Shown here piece by piece: positions 33,962 to 41,779 of a DNA stretch of 64,000 bases. Below the pieces are notes generated by a model. That model had not been told where the DNA came from. It did no database searches and saw only the letters and a program-made list of their open reading frames with translations. The position numbers were made by a program, and so were the translations under genes. How positions within the stretch are numbered: position 1 is the first letter of the stretch; each line of letters opens with the position of its first letter. This stretch comes from Anaerolineaceae bacterium UBA1363 (lineage in GTDB: Bacteria; Chloroflexota; Anaerolineae; Anaerolineales; Anaerolineaceae), in the NCBI GenBank assembly GCA_002306055.1, contig DBRR01000037.1:6743-70742 (forward strand). The letters run 5' to 3'.

Positions 33962-35820
33962 ACTTCGCCTCCCTTGGGAATCTGGGGCAATGCGAGCCAG
34001 CCATTGCCAGCCTCAATACACCCGGAACCAAAGAGTGCTTTGAATTCACGCTCGCCAGGCAAACTGAGCGTTGGAACCTCAAGGCTTAAGGCAGGATGAG
34101 CCTGTTCTGAGCGATTTGCGGTAACCAACACCCACTCCTCTCCCAAAACGCGGGCCAAAACCACCAGGTCCTTATCAAAATACAGGATCCTGAATTCTCC
34201 TCGTGCCAGAGCCAGGCTTTCACGTCGAAACGCGATCAGCTTTCTGTAAAAACTCAGGGTCTCCTGATCCCATTGACCTTCATCCCATGGGAAGCAGTTG
34301 CGCGAGGCAAAACCTTCCTCGTCAGTCAGTCCAATTTCATTGCCATAGTACAGGCAAGGCACGCCGGGGAAAGTAAACTGCACGATTGCTGCCAACCGGC
34401 TAAGCGCCTTGTCGCCATCTAGAAGGGTAAGCAAACGGGGAGTGTCATGGCTATCGAGCAAGTTGAATTGCTGCAGGGCAATCTGCCAGGGAATGGAAGC
34501 CAGGTTCTCGTTCCAGGCCTGCAGCATGGTTGCAGTATCCCAGGGGAAATCGGCTTTCAAGACAGCCTCACAGCCCAGAGCGTCCTGCTCGTAGCCCTTC
34601 AGCCAGTGGAGGATTGGGTCAGCAAAACCGGTGTAATTCATGACCGCGTCCCAGCCGTCACCCTGGAGCTGGTCGGTTGCCTCGAAGAAGTTTTCTCCCA
34701 TCAGGTACGCTTCATGCGAAACGCGCTTAACCGCTGCCCGAATCGAACGCAACAGATCGAGGTTGATCTGGTGATCATCCTGCCTACCAAGCATGTTGCC
34801 CACATCCACCCGCCATCCATCTGCGGCAAACGGCGGCTTGAGCCAATAGGCAAAGATGGAATCCTCACCTTCGATCATCTCACGGCGCAGAGCCTCGCTG
34901 GCGTAATTAAGTTTGGGCATATGACCAAAACCCATCCACGAAACGTAGTCCTTTTGATTATCAGCAAAGTAAAAATATCCGCGTGTTTCACTCTCGCTGT
35001 CATGGAGTGCGGATTGGAACCACGGATGCATCATGCCGCTATGATTTGGGACAATATCCAGAATGTAGCGCATGTTGCGCTGTGTTAGAGCCTGGCGCAG
35101 AGAAATAAGCGCCTGGTCACCGCCCAAAACCGGATCCACCTCGCGAAAGTTGCTGACATCGTAACGATGATTGGTGAACGCGGTAAAAATTGGATTGAGG
35201 TAGAGCGCACTGATGCCAAGCTGCTCAAGGTAATCAAGATGACCTTCGATACCCGCCAGGTCGCCCCCATAAAAAGGCATCACATGGCGGTCTCTGGGTG
35301 CCGCTTGACCCCAGGGAAAGGTTCTACGCATGTACCTGTAACGAGGGTCCGCCTCTTCGACTGGGTCGTTGCTGGGGTCGCCATTGGCAAAGCGATCAGG
35401 GAAGATTTGATAGAAAACTGAGCTCTCCAACCAGGAGATCGGATGAAAGCCGGCCAAGAGCTTGAAGTCAAACAACGCAAGCGGCGTATGAAGGCTTACC
35501 CCGAGCGCATTCAGCCACCAGATTCTGCCTTCGGTTTGAATAGCAAAGCGATAGCTCACACGCGGCTCATTAATCTTGAGGGGAGCTTCCCAAGCGCGAT
35601 ATCCATCCCGGTCAGATTGGGGCAGCATGGATGTGAACTGCTGTTCACCGTTGGGGATGGTGCGCAGGATAACCTGATCCGGGTCAGCCTCGCTGGGAAT
35701 CAGCAGGCGCAGGGTGATGGTTTCTCCCAACGCAGGATTGGGGTTGGAAAGGTAATCGGCCGTAGGCGAGTGCAGCACATGCGCAAGCCAGGTAGGTTGA
35801 GGAGTATCTGTTCTAATCAC
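33952..35820 (-). CDS. GH13 alpha-amylase family enzyme (cyclomaltodextrinase/neopullulanase-like)
   Basis: An N-terminal beta-sandwich domain (~1-130) precedes the catalytic barrel beginning VFYQIFPDRFANGD. GH13 conserved regions are DIVPNHSG, GWRVDVGNM (nucleophile Asp), YLMGENFF (acid/base Glu) and LLDSHDTPR. The C-terminal domain starts near 535. No signal peptide is evident, so it likely acts in the cytosol on maltodextrins or cyclodextrins. The start is GTG with no Shine-Dalgarno; TATGAT lies 8 nt upstream. It begins a probable three-gene unit with the yihY-like and glycosyltransferase genes. Confidence 0.9.
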   Translation of the reverse strand: MIRTDTPQPTWLAHVLHSPTADYLSNPNPALGETITLRLLIPSEADPDQVILRTIPNGEQQFTSMLPQSDRDGYRAWEAPLKINEPRVSYRFAIQTEGRIWWLNALGVSLHTPLALFDFKLLAGFHPISWLESSVFYQIFPDRFANGDPSNDPVEEADPRYRYMRRTFPWGQAAPRDRHVMPFYGGDLAGIEGHLDYLEQLGISALYLNPIFTAFTNHRYDVSNFREVDPVLGGDQALISLRQALTQRNMRYILDIVPNHSGMMHPWFQSALHDSESETRGYFYFADNQKDYVSWMGFGHMPKLNYASEALRREMIEGEDSIFAYWLKPPFAADGWRVDVGNMLGRQDDHQINLDLLRSIRAAVKRVSHEAYLMGENFFEATDQLQGDGWDAVMNYTGFADPILHWLKGYEQDALGCEAVLKADFPWDTATMLQAWNENLASIPWQIALQQFNLLDSHDTPRLLTLLDGDKALSRLAAIVQFTFPGVPCLYYGNEIGLTDEEGFASRNCFPWDEGQWDQETLSFYRKLIAFRRESLALARGEFRILYFDKDLVVLARVLGEEWVLVTANRSEQAHPALSLEVPTLSLPGEREFKALFGSGCIEAGNGWLALPQIPKGGEVWH

Positions 35821-35902
35821 AAGGGATAATCATACCAAGATTCGCAATTGGTTGATGCATCAAGTTTCCAACCGACGGTTACAATTAAGGCTGAGGTGAG
35901 TG

Positions 35903-36307
35903 ATGGACACGAAATGGATCAAAGCATATTACAACGCCCGCGGATTGCAGTGGGCTGATCACAAGAGCGCGCTCTTGTTTTTCCTGTCTGAGGTCGGTGA
36001 ACTTGCGGAAGCCTACGCCGAGGTGGAAGGGCCGGGCTTGACCAGCGAGGAGAGAGAGTTGCTGACACGCTTCGCCTCCCTGGGATTGGAAGCAGATGAA
36101 ATTGTTTCACGCAAACCGGGCTGGATCCGGAACAATGACCGCCTTCGCAAGCAGAACATCGCGCATGAAGCTGCTGATTGCAACATGATGCTTTCCGTGT
36201 TCATGGAGTCCTATGCCCACATCTCACCCGATGACGCCCTGCGCGAGAAAATGGCGCTGAAGCTTGGATGCAAAGCGCAGGATTTGGACGCATTTCTGGG
36301 GGTTTAA
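35903..36307 (+). CDS. MazG-like nucleotide pyrophosphohydrolase domain protein
   Basis: A small all-alpha protein of 134 residues. The EVGELAEAYAEVEG and HEAADCNMML segments match the EXXE...EXXD metal-binding pattern of MazG/dUTPase-like NTP pyrophosphatases. The middle has an unusual insert with EADEIVSRKPGW. House-cleaning of non-canonical nucleotides is the expected role; the substrate is unknown. AGGTGA lies just upstream of the ATG at 35903, and a GTG immediately before it could also serve as start. Confidence 0.75.
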   Translation: MDTKWIKAYYNARGLQWADHKSALLFFLSEVGELAEAYAEVEGPGLTSEERELLTRFASLGLEADEIVSRKPGWIRNNDRLRKQNIAHEAADCNMMLSVFMESYAHISPDDALREKMALKLGCKAQDLDAFLGV

Positions 36308-36764
36308 TCATTTCTCACTTGGGGAAGAAAAAACAAACAGATCGCCACGCTTAGCTCGCGATGACGAGATTAGGGGCAGATCGCCACGCAAAAGAAGCTC
36401 GCAGCGAAACCCGGCTACAAATGAAAGACTCCCTGTAGGCCGGAATGAGACCGCCCTGCACCCGTACCCTCACAGCCAGCCCCATCGCGGGCTCACTCCG
36501 GCATCGTCCTCAAAATAAACATTTTCCATGTCGAAAAAAGCAGATCGCCACGCACAGGAAGCTCGCGATGACGGATGGGACAGCTTTTCAGACTAGTCTG
36601 CACTCCGACAATAAGAGAAAGGCGAAACCAGATCGCCACGCAAACGAGGTTCGCAATGGCACACTGCTTCCTTACTGGAAAGTCAAGCAATAAAGAAATT
36701 GGATAGGTCCTGCCACGCTCACCCTATCCCAATAGTCGAGGCTTCCTTGCCTTGACGCTTTCTG
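36308..36764. other. Repeat-filled intergenic region
   Basis: No gene is supported. Besides the long repeat at 36389-36574, short units of the form AGATCGCCACGC...CTCGCGATGACG occur near 36330-36366, 36379, 36541 and 36632, in keeping with a dispersed repeat family. Confidence 0.6.
36389..36574 (+). repeat. Dispersed intergenic repeat, copy 2
   Basis: This is the second copy of the ~200 bp element at 31841-32045, in the same orientation, sharing the CCCGGCTACAAA, CTGTAGGCCGGAATGAGACC and GGCATCGTCCTCAAAATAAA blocks. Confidence 0.85.
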
Positions 36765-37655
36765 CTATATTGGCCCTTTCAGCGGTTTAAAGCCCTCGCC
36801 CAAAGCTTCATTGGCAGACCCCACCACCATGAACGCATCCGGATCGACATCATGCACAATCGTCTTCAGCCGAATGACCTCTCCCGCTGAAACCACGCAA
36901 AAAATAACCGGGCGATCCTTCATTGTGTATCCGCCTTTGGCACTTATGATCGTGGTGCCGCGACCAAGTTCCTCGGTGATGGCTGCTACAACTTTGTCGG
37001 TTTCATCGGTGATGATTATCGCCTCACGGATGACGTTGGTACCTTGCGAAACCATATCCGCTGCCACGCCGCTGAGGTAGATCATGATCAGACCGTAAAG
37101 GGATTTCTCCCAGCCGAAGAAGAAACCTGCCAGCAAAACCGCAAAAGAGTCTGTGATCATATATGCCAGTGAAATGGACATGCCCAACCGCTGGTTCAGA
37201 ATACGCCCGAGGATGTCAGTTCCGCCGCTGGTTCCGCGCCCAAGGTAAACCAGGCCCAAACCAACACCGAGCAAAAAACCCCCATAGAGTGAATTAAGCA
37301 GAATATCATCCGTGATTGGAGATTGTCCGGTCAGTCCGATCAGGATATCCGTGAAGATCGTAAAAGAAACCACTGAGAGAATGGTACGAAGGGCAAAACG
37401 AGGACCTCCCAGGAAACGCCAACCAATGATGAAAAGCGGGATATTCCCCAACAGGGTGATTAATCCGACCGGCGTTCCCCAAAGATAATGCAACAATTGG
37501 GCGATACCGCTGATTCCCCCACCAACCAGCTGGGCTGGTATGAGAAAAGTTACCAACGCCAATGCCTGAACCAGACCTCCAAGAATGATCAGGAGGTAAT
37601 CGCTGATTGACCGCCAACTAAAATCCAACTGCTTGAAAAAGGGCTTGATTTTCAC
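36765..37655 (-). CDS. YitT family membrane protein with C-terminal DUF2179 domain
   Basis: Five to six hydrophobic helices occupy residues ~18-190 (LLIILGGLVQALALVTFLIP, LVGGGISGIAQLL, YLGRGTSGGTDILGRIL), matching the YitT/UPF0750 family. The C-terminal ~85 residues (AIIITDETDKVVAAITEELGRGTTIISAKGG and VHDVDPDAFMVVG) form the DUF2179 ligand-binding-like domain. Function is not established for the family. The start GTG at 37655 has GGAG 5 nt upstream; another GTG lies two codons earlier and overlaps that site. Confidence 0.9.
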   Translation of the reverse strand: MKIKPFFKQLDFSWRSISDYLLIILGGLVQALALVTFLIPAQLVGGGISGIAQLLHYLWGTPVGLITLLGNIPLFIIGWRFLGGPRFALRTILSVVSFTIFTDILIGLTGQSPITDDILLNSLYGGFLLGVGLGLVYLGRGTSGGTDILGRILNQRLGMSISLAYMITDSFAVLLAGFFFGWEKSLYGLIMIYLSGVAADMVSQGTNVIREAIIITDETDKVVAAITEELGRGTTIISAKGGYTMKDRPVIFCVVSAGEVIRLKTIVHDVDPDAFMVVGSANEALGEGFKPLKGPI

Positions 37656-38261
37656 ATTCACTCCATTGCGTCCAACCGCACAGTGATTATAAACTACCGG
37701 CAGTGGTTGGGCGAGGCGGTCGCATTAGTTCATCTAAAATGTTACTGACAATGTTTTGTTGTTCCTGTCAATGTATGGGTTAGGGGGGCCTGTGGGAATA
37801 GTGAGAACATCTGGTTGATGCAGGCATCAACCAGAATGACGTAAGGACAAATTGTAGGGTTGATGCCTGCATCAACCATTGTGAGGGATGGACGACGCAA
37901 TTAGGAAAAGGCAGGCCTTTTCCCTACGGGTTGTGGTTTGTAAATGGTAAAGGGGCTTATATAGTTTATGTCCTACCTCGACAGGGGTTGGGGTGGGGGT
38001 AATCGTTCGAGGAAAAGGCATCCCGCAGGGGGAGGCTTCCCAAAAGGGACGCAAGCAGTCGGACGGCCTTTTCCCTACCAGGTTGCTTCATTTACCTTGC
38101 TTGAAACCCGGGGAAAAACTTGATTTCTATCAAACCAAACACAACCTTAAAGAACCTTCAGTAACATTATCTTTTGATCCAATAACGGCTGTTGACAAGG
38201 CTGTTCACTGCGGGTTATAGCAATGGCGGGGCTAATCAGCCTGGCTCTGCAGATCAACCCG
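37656..38261. other. 600-bp intergenic region with palindromes and a shared 21-mer
   Basis: No convincing gene. It holds two copies of a GGTTGATGC-based palindrome (37812-37833 and 37858-37878). A 21-mer at 38018-38038 is shared with 2940-2960 apart from one base. A plus-strand frame at 37993-38220 lacks a ribosome binding site. Confidence 0.6.
37812..37878. repeat. Two palindromes of the GGTTGATGC(A/C)...GCATCAACC type
   Basis: TGGTTGATGCAGGCATCAAC and GGGTTGATGCCTGCATCAAC lie 24 bp apart. Each is a near-perfect palindrome of about 20 bp, and they are reverse complements of one another at the centre. Confidence 0.75.
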
Positions 38262-40811
38262 CTACTTTGCCACCCTGGGGAGCCAAACTTGATGCGTGAA
38301 GCGATAATCGTATATCAAGGTATAGATGGTTTGCCAGGCACTCCACAGCCCATGCTTGTCCTGTGTGCGGATGCGCAGGTAATAGGGTACGCCAGTAGGG
38401 ATTGCCAGCGGGTTTAGATGCGCGGCTGAGGTGCGCGTTCCGCTGGTAGCACGATAATCTGTTCCCCAATAAACCTCATAGGTATCGCTGGGGTTTAGCC
38501 CCACGCCAAGGTCGTACGCGCCAGCCCAGGTGAACCATGGGTCATTGCACCATGGCTGCGGCACACCATTCCAGGCCTGGCAGCCAGGATTTGTGACCTG
38601 CGGGTTGACCGGGGGTTCGCTGTCAACATTGAAACTGGCAGTTTTCATAGCTTCCCAATTGTCATTGAAGTCAACACTCCTGTAATCAATTGTCATCTGT
38701 CCGCTTCCACTCACCGCAAATGGTGTTGTGTATGTCTGCCAACTTCCAGCGTTTATTCTGTAGTATGTATTCTTCACTCCAACCGAATTGTCCGTAGCGG
38801 TCAAAGTGACCGTCACAGGAGTTTTGTACCACGGGCTGATACCAATCGTACCGGACTTGCTGTAACTGGTAACTGGCGCAGTCAAATCAGCACCGTAAGG
38901 AGCCGCCACAAGCCCATCCAGAACGTTACTATCAACATTGATCGTGACGCCGCTCCAGGTTTCGTTATGCCCACCGGAATACTGATAGACGCGCTGGTGA
39001 TGAGACCAGTAAATGTCATCCAGCCAGTCGACATCCCAGACGGTCACATCCGGGCGATAGCCTGGAGGCTTGTACCACTCCGCAATCCAGGCTGTGGACG
39101 GAGGTGGTTGGAGGGTGTAAATCTGATTCTGGTCCAGATTCCTGGAGGTGGCATACAAACCGGAGATAATGCCGAGCTGCTGCAAGCGGTCGGTCCATCC
39201 CTGCACGAATGCCCGCGCCGCGTCTGAGCAGTCATCGGAATAGGTGAAGTACTCCAGGTCATCATACACGACACTGCCAGTTCCATCCGGATTGGTGAGC
39301 CCAAGCGCGAGCAGTTTAGCGCGTGCCTGGTCGGCATTATCCACACCCTGGTCATAAGCTTCTTCGGGGTTCTCTGAAAAGCGGTTTCTAAAGGACGTAC
39401 ACGGAGCCTGTGGACCAACCCAGGTCGGAATGAAGCGCCAGCCCTGGTTGAACATCTGCTGTAAGTAAGCAGCGGTCAGTGCGTCATTGTCGCAAGCGCG
39501 CGAAACTCCACCGATGTAAAGGTTCACTGTCTGGTATGGGCTGCCGTTGAACCAGGCCTGCAGCTCAGAGAGCGTGGGGATCTCACAGGCATCAAATCCC
39601 TGCCCCTGGTAAATTTGGACCCATTGGACGGTATTCAGCCTTTGATCAATATCCAGCATGTTTTGGAACACACCTTCGTAGAAGCTGCCTGTCGTTGCCA
39701 GTAAAACATCCAGGGGAAGGTTCACCAGCTCCCAGCTTTCGCCGCCATTGCTGCTTGAAAGCAAGAGGTACTTTTTTTCACAGGTCAGGGTGCTTAGGGG
39801 CAAATCCGCTTCGTCCGCCAAAGTATCTTGCTTGCAGGAGCCGTTAGTCAACCCGAGCCAAAAGTTCTCACCATCAAAGCTGCTGAGTTGTGTAAAAGCC
39901 AGGGCAGATCCGAAAGGTTCTTGCCAGGATTGCGGATTGATTACACCAGGGTCTTTCATCCAGACAGTTCCCGCAGTCTGGCTCGGAACCCCATTTTGTG
40001 ACCTCAAAAAAACAAATTCCGACTCGGTTTCTTCGCCTTTTATCCACGCTGGAATGAGTATTTCCCCATCCTGCCATTTGATTGGCAGCCCTAAGCGCTG
40101 CAGCTCACCCACAGCAGAGTTAGCCGCCACTGGCTGAATGCTTTGCCAGCTGATGCCGCCATCCTGGGTTTGATACAGCCTGGTTGGGTTCACAGGATCG
40201 CGCATGAAACCAAGCTTTTCATCCAGAAAGACAAACTCTTCAGCTGCTGGGGGCTCGGAAACCTTCCAGGTTTGCCCGCCATCATTAGTGATCAAGAGGA
40301 GCCCCATGCTGAAGTTGCTGGAAGTTGCCTGCTTGATCAGGATCCAGCCGTTTTTGTCGTTTTGCCATTGCAGAAACGCATCCCCAAAGGGCACCTTCAG
40401 AAAATCACTCCTTGTTTTTGGAAGAGTGACAAGCTGAGCCTGCCAGGAGAAACCGGAATCATCCGTTTCCAGCAATTTGAGCTGCCATCCCTCGCTATTT
40501 GCGCTCACTGACAAAGCAAAGGCACGGCTCGAATTCATAAAATAAGCATCCACGAGGGCTTCGCCTGGAATCAAGGAAGGAGTAACATCCTGCCACTCAG
40601 TCCCGTTGCTCTCCGTGCGGAACAAAAGGTCGCCGGAACGCAGCCAGCCAGTCTCCGTGCCTGTTAAGGCAAATTCGATCTCAGAGGAAACCGATTGAGT
40701 TGCTGGGAAAGGATTGTTGGCAGCCGCAAATACGGGCTGAGCTGGAACAACTAACAGCACAAAAGCCAGAGCCAGCAAACTGGTTTGCGTTTCTTGTTTT
40801 TTTGGGTACAT
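38262..40811 (-). CDS. Secreted multidomain protein: BNR/YCF48-like propeller, DUF1906 hydrolase-like domain, OmpL47-like Ig
   Basis: The N-terminus is a Sec signal peptide ending near VFAAANN. Residues ~35-390 show repeated Asp-box-like motifs (TESNGTEWQD, TNDGGQTWKV, QTQDGGISWQS, SSNGGESWEL) typical of BNR/YCF48 beta-propellers. Residues ~405-640 (FDACEIPTLSELQAWF, VNLYIGGVSRAC, YDDLEYF, GLYATSR, WIAEWY, VYQYSGG) resemble the Rv2525c-like glycoside-hydrolase-like DUF1906 domain. An OmpL47-like Ig segment (YYRINAGSWQTYTTPF) and an Fn3-like end follow. The last residues, HQVWLPRVAK, resemble the end of the repeat protein at base 2829. AAGGAG precedes the ATG. The substrate is unknown. Confidence 0.85.
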   Translation of the reverse strand: MYPKKQETQTSLLALAFVLLVVPAQPVFAAANNPFPATQSVSSEIEFALTGTETGWLRSGDLLFRTESNGTEWQDVTPSLIPGEALVDAYFMNSSRAFALSVSANSEGWQLKLLETDDSGFSWQAQLVTLPKTRSDFLKVPFGDAFLQWQNDKNGWILIKQATSSNFSMGLLLITNDGGQTWKVSEPPAAEEFVFLDEKLGFMRDPVNPTRLYQTQDGGISWQSIQPVAANSAVGELQRLGLPIKWQDGEILIPAWIKGEETESEFVFLRSQNGVPSQTAGTVWMKDPGVINPQSWQEPFGSALAFTQLSSFDGENFWLGLTNGSCKQDTLADEADLPLSTLTCEKKYLLLSSSNGGESWELVNLPLDVLLATTGSFYEGVFQNMLDIDQRLNTVQWVQIYQGQGFDACEIPTLSELQAWFNGSPYQTVNLYIGGVSRACDNDALTAAYLQQMFNQGWRFIPTWVGPQAPCTSFRNRFSENPEEAYDQGVDNADQARAKLLALGLTNPDGTGSVVYDDLEYFTYSDDCSDAARAFVQGWTDRLQQLGIISGLYATSRNLDQNQIYTLQPPPSTAWIAEWYKPPGYRPDVTVWDVDWLDDIYWSHHQRVYQYSGGHNETWSGVTINVDSNVLDGLVAAPYGADLTAPVTSYSKSGTIGISPWYKTPVTVTLTATDNSVGVKNTYYRINAGSWQTYTTPFAVSGSGQMTIDYRSVDFNDNWEAMKTASFNVDSEPPVNPQVTNPGCQAWNGVPQPWCNDPWFTWAGAYDLGVGLNPSDTYEVYWGTDYRATSGTRTSAAHLNPLAIPTGVPYYLRIRTQDKHGLWSAWQTIYTLIYDYRFTHQVWLPRVAK

Positions 40812-40878
40812 CCGTATCTCCTTAAGGTCAACCTACAAGCCAGACCTTTTATCTGTTGCAAATAACGTTCCAAGTCAC

Positions 40879-40907
40879 TTGACACTGAACATTTGTTCTG
40901 TTATTAT
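40879..40907 (+). promoter_or_regulatory. lexA promoter with embedded SOS box
   Basis: TTGACA (40879-40884) and TATTAT (40902-40907) are exactly 17 bp apart. Inside the spacer lies GAACATTTGTTC (40887-40898), a perfect GAAC-N4-GTTC operator of the Bacillus-type SOS box. LexA bound here would block RNA polymerase, so autoregulation is expected. Confidence 0.88.
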
Positions 40908-40944
40908 TTTATTGAAAAGGAACAGCAGAGAAAGGCAGGCAATT

Positions 40945-41652
40945 ATGGCAAGAAGACGCGAAGGGCTTAGTCCAAGACACAAAAAAATATTGACCTTTCT
41001 GGAAACCTTTCTGTCCGAACATGGTTATCCCCCCTCCATCCGCGAGATCGGCGACCACACTCAGATCAGTTCGACCTCGGTGGTCAATTATTACCTGAAC
41101 CAGCTCGAAGAAATGAATTACATTGAGAGAGAAAGCAATGTTTCGCGCGGGATCAACCTGCTCAAGACCAGCAGTGGCGGTTTATTGCAAAACCTTAAGA
41201 CGTCTGTAAACAACCTTAGCGAGCAGCTCGTCTCTGTGCCCCTTGTGGGTAACATTGTTGCAGGTGAGCCAATGCCGGTGCCAGCTTCTGACTTCAGCTA
41301 TTATGACCCCGATTCCGGGATTGACGTCGCCCGAAGTCTGCTTCCTGCTGGCGACCGCCTGGAGGACCTCTACGCTCTGCGCGTGCACGGTGATTCAATG
41401 ATCGATGCCATGGTCAATGATGGCGACATCGTCGTGATGAAGAAGACCAACCAGGCTCACAACGGCGAGATGGTGGCAATTTGGCTGAATGACCGCGATG
41501 AGACCACGCTAAAATATTTTTACCTCGAAAACGGGCATGTGCGCCTGCAGCCTGCCAATCCCACGATGAAACCAATCATCATCAACGATCCCAGCATCGT
41601 GGAAGTACAGGGTAAAGTTGTCCTGGTCATTCGCCAGATCAGCCACGATTAA
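40945..41652 (+). CDS. lexA: LexA repressor
   Basis: The SOS-response repressor. An N-terminal winged helix recognises DNA (PPSIREIGDHTQISSTSVVNYYL, residues ~29-51). The C-terminal S24-type peptidase domain has the A106-G107 self-cleavage site in IVAGEP, the catalytic Ser151 in HGDSM and the probable catalytic Lys190 in ETTLKYF. From ATG 40945 the length is 235 aa. The longer frame is rejected because it would run back through the promoter and operator. AGGCAGG precedes the ATG. Confidence 0.95.
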   Translation: MARRREGLSPRHKKILTFLETFLSEHGYPPSIREIGDHTQISSTSVVNYYLNQLEEMNYIERESNVSRGINLLKTSSGGLLQNLKTSVNNLSEQLVSVPLVGNIVAGEPMPVPASDFSYYDPDSGIDVARSLLPAGDRLEDLYALRVHGDSMIDAMVNDGDIVVMKKTNQAHNGEMVAIWLNDRDETTLKYFYLENGHVRLQPANPTMKPIIINDPSIVEVQGKVVLVIRQISHD

Positions 41653-41729
41653 GGTCTGGGTTAGGAAACCTTGATTTGGAGCCAAACGCTTCCTTATAAA
41701 AAGTTTCAGAAGTTATATTTAAATTTAAA

Positions 41730-41758
41730 GAGCCGTCCTTTTTAAGAGCGGCTCCTTT
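41730..41758. terminator. Bidirectional terminator between lexA and copB
   Basis: GAGCCG and CGGCTC pair around a 13-nt loop. CTTTT follows on the plus strand and TTTAAATT on the minus strand, serving the two convergent genes. Confidence 0.65.
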
Positions 41759-41779
41759 TAAATCGCTTAAACCAGCAGG

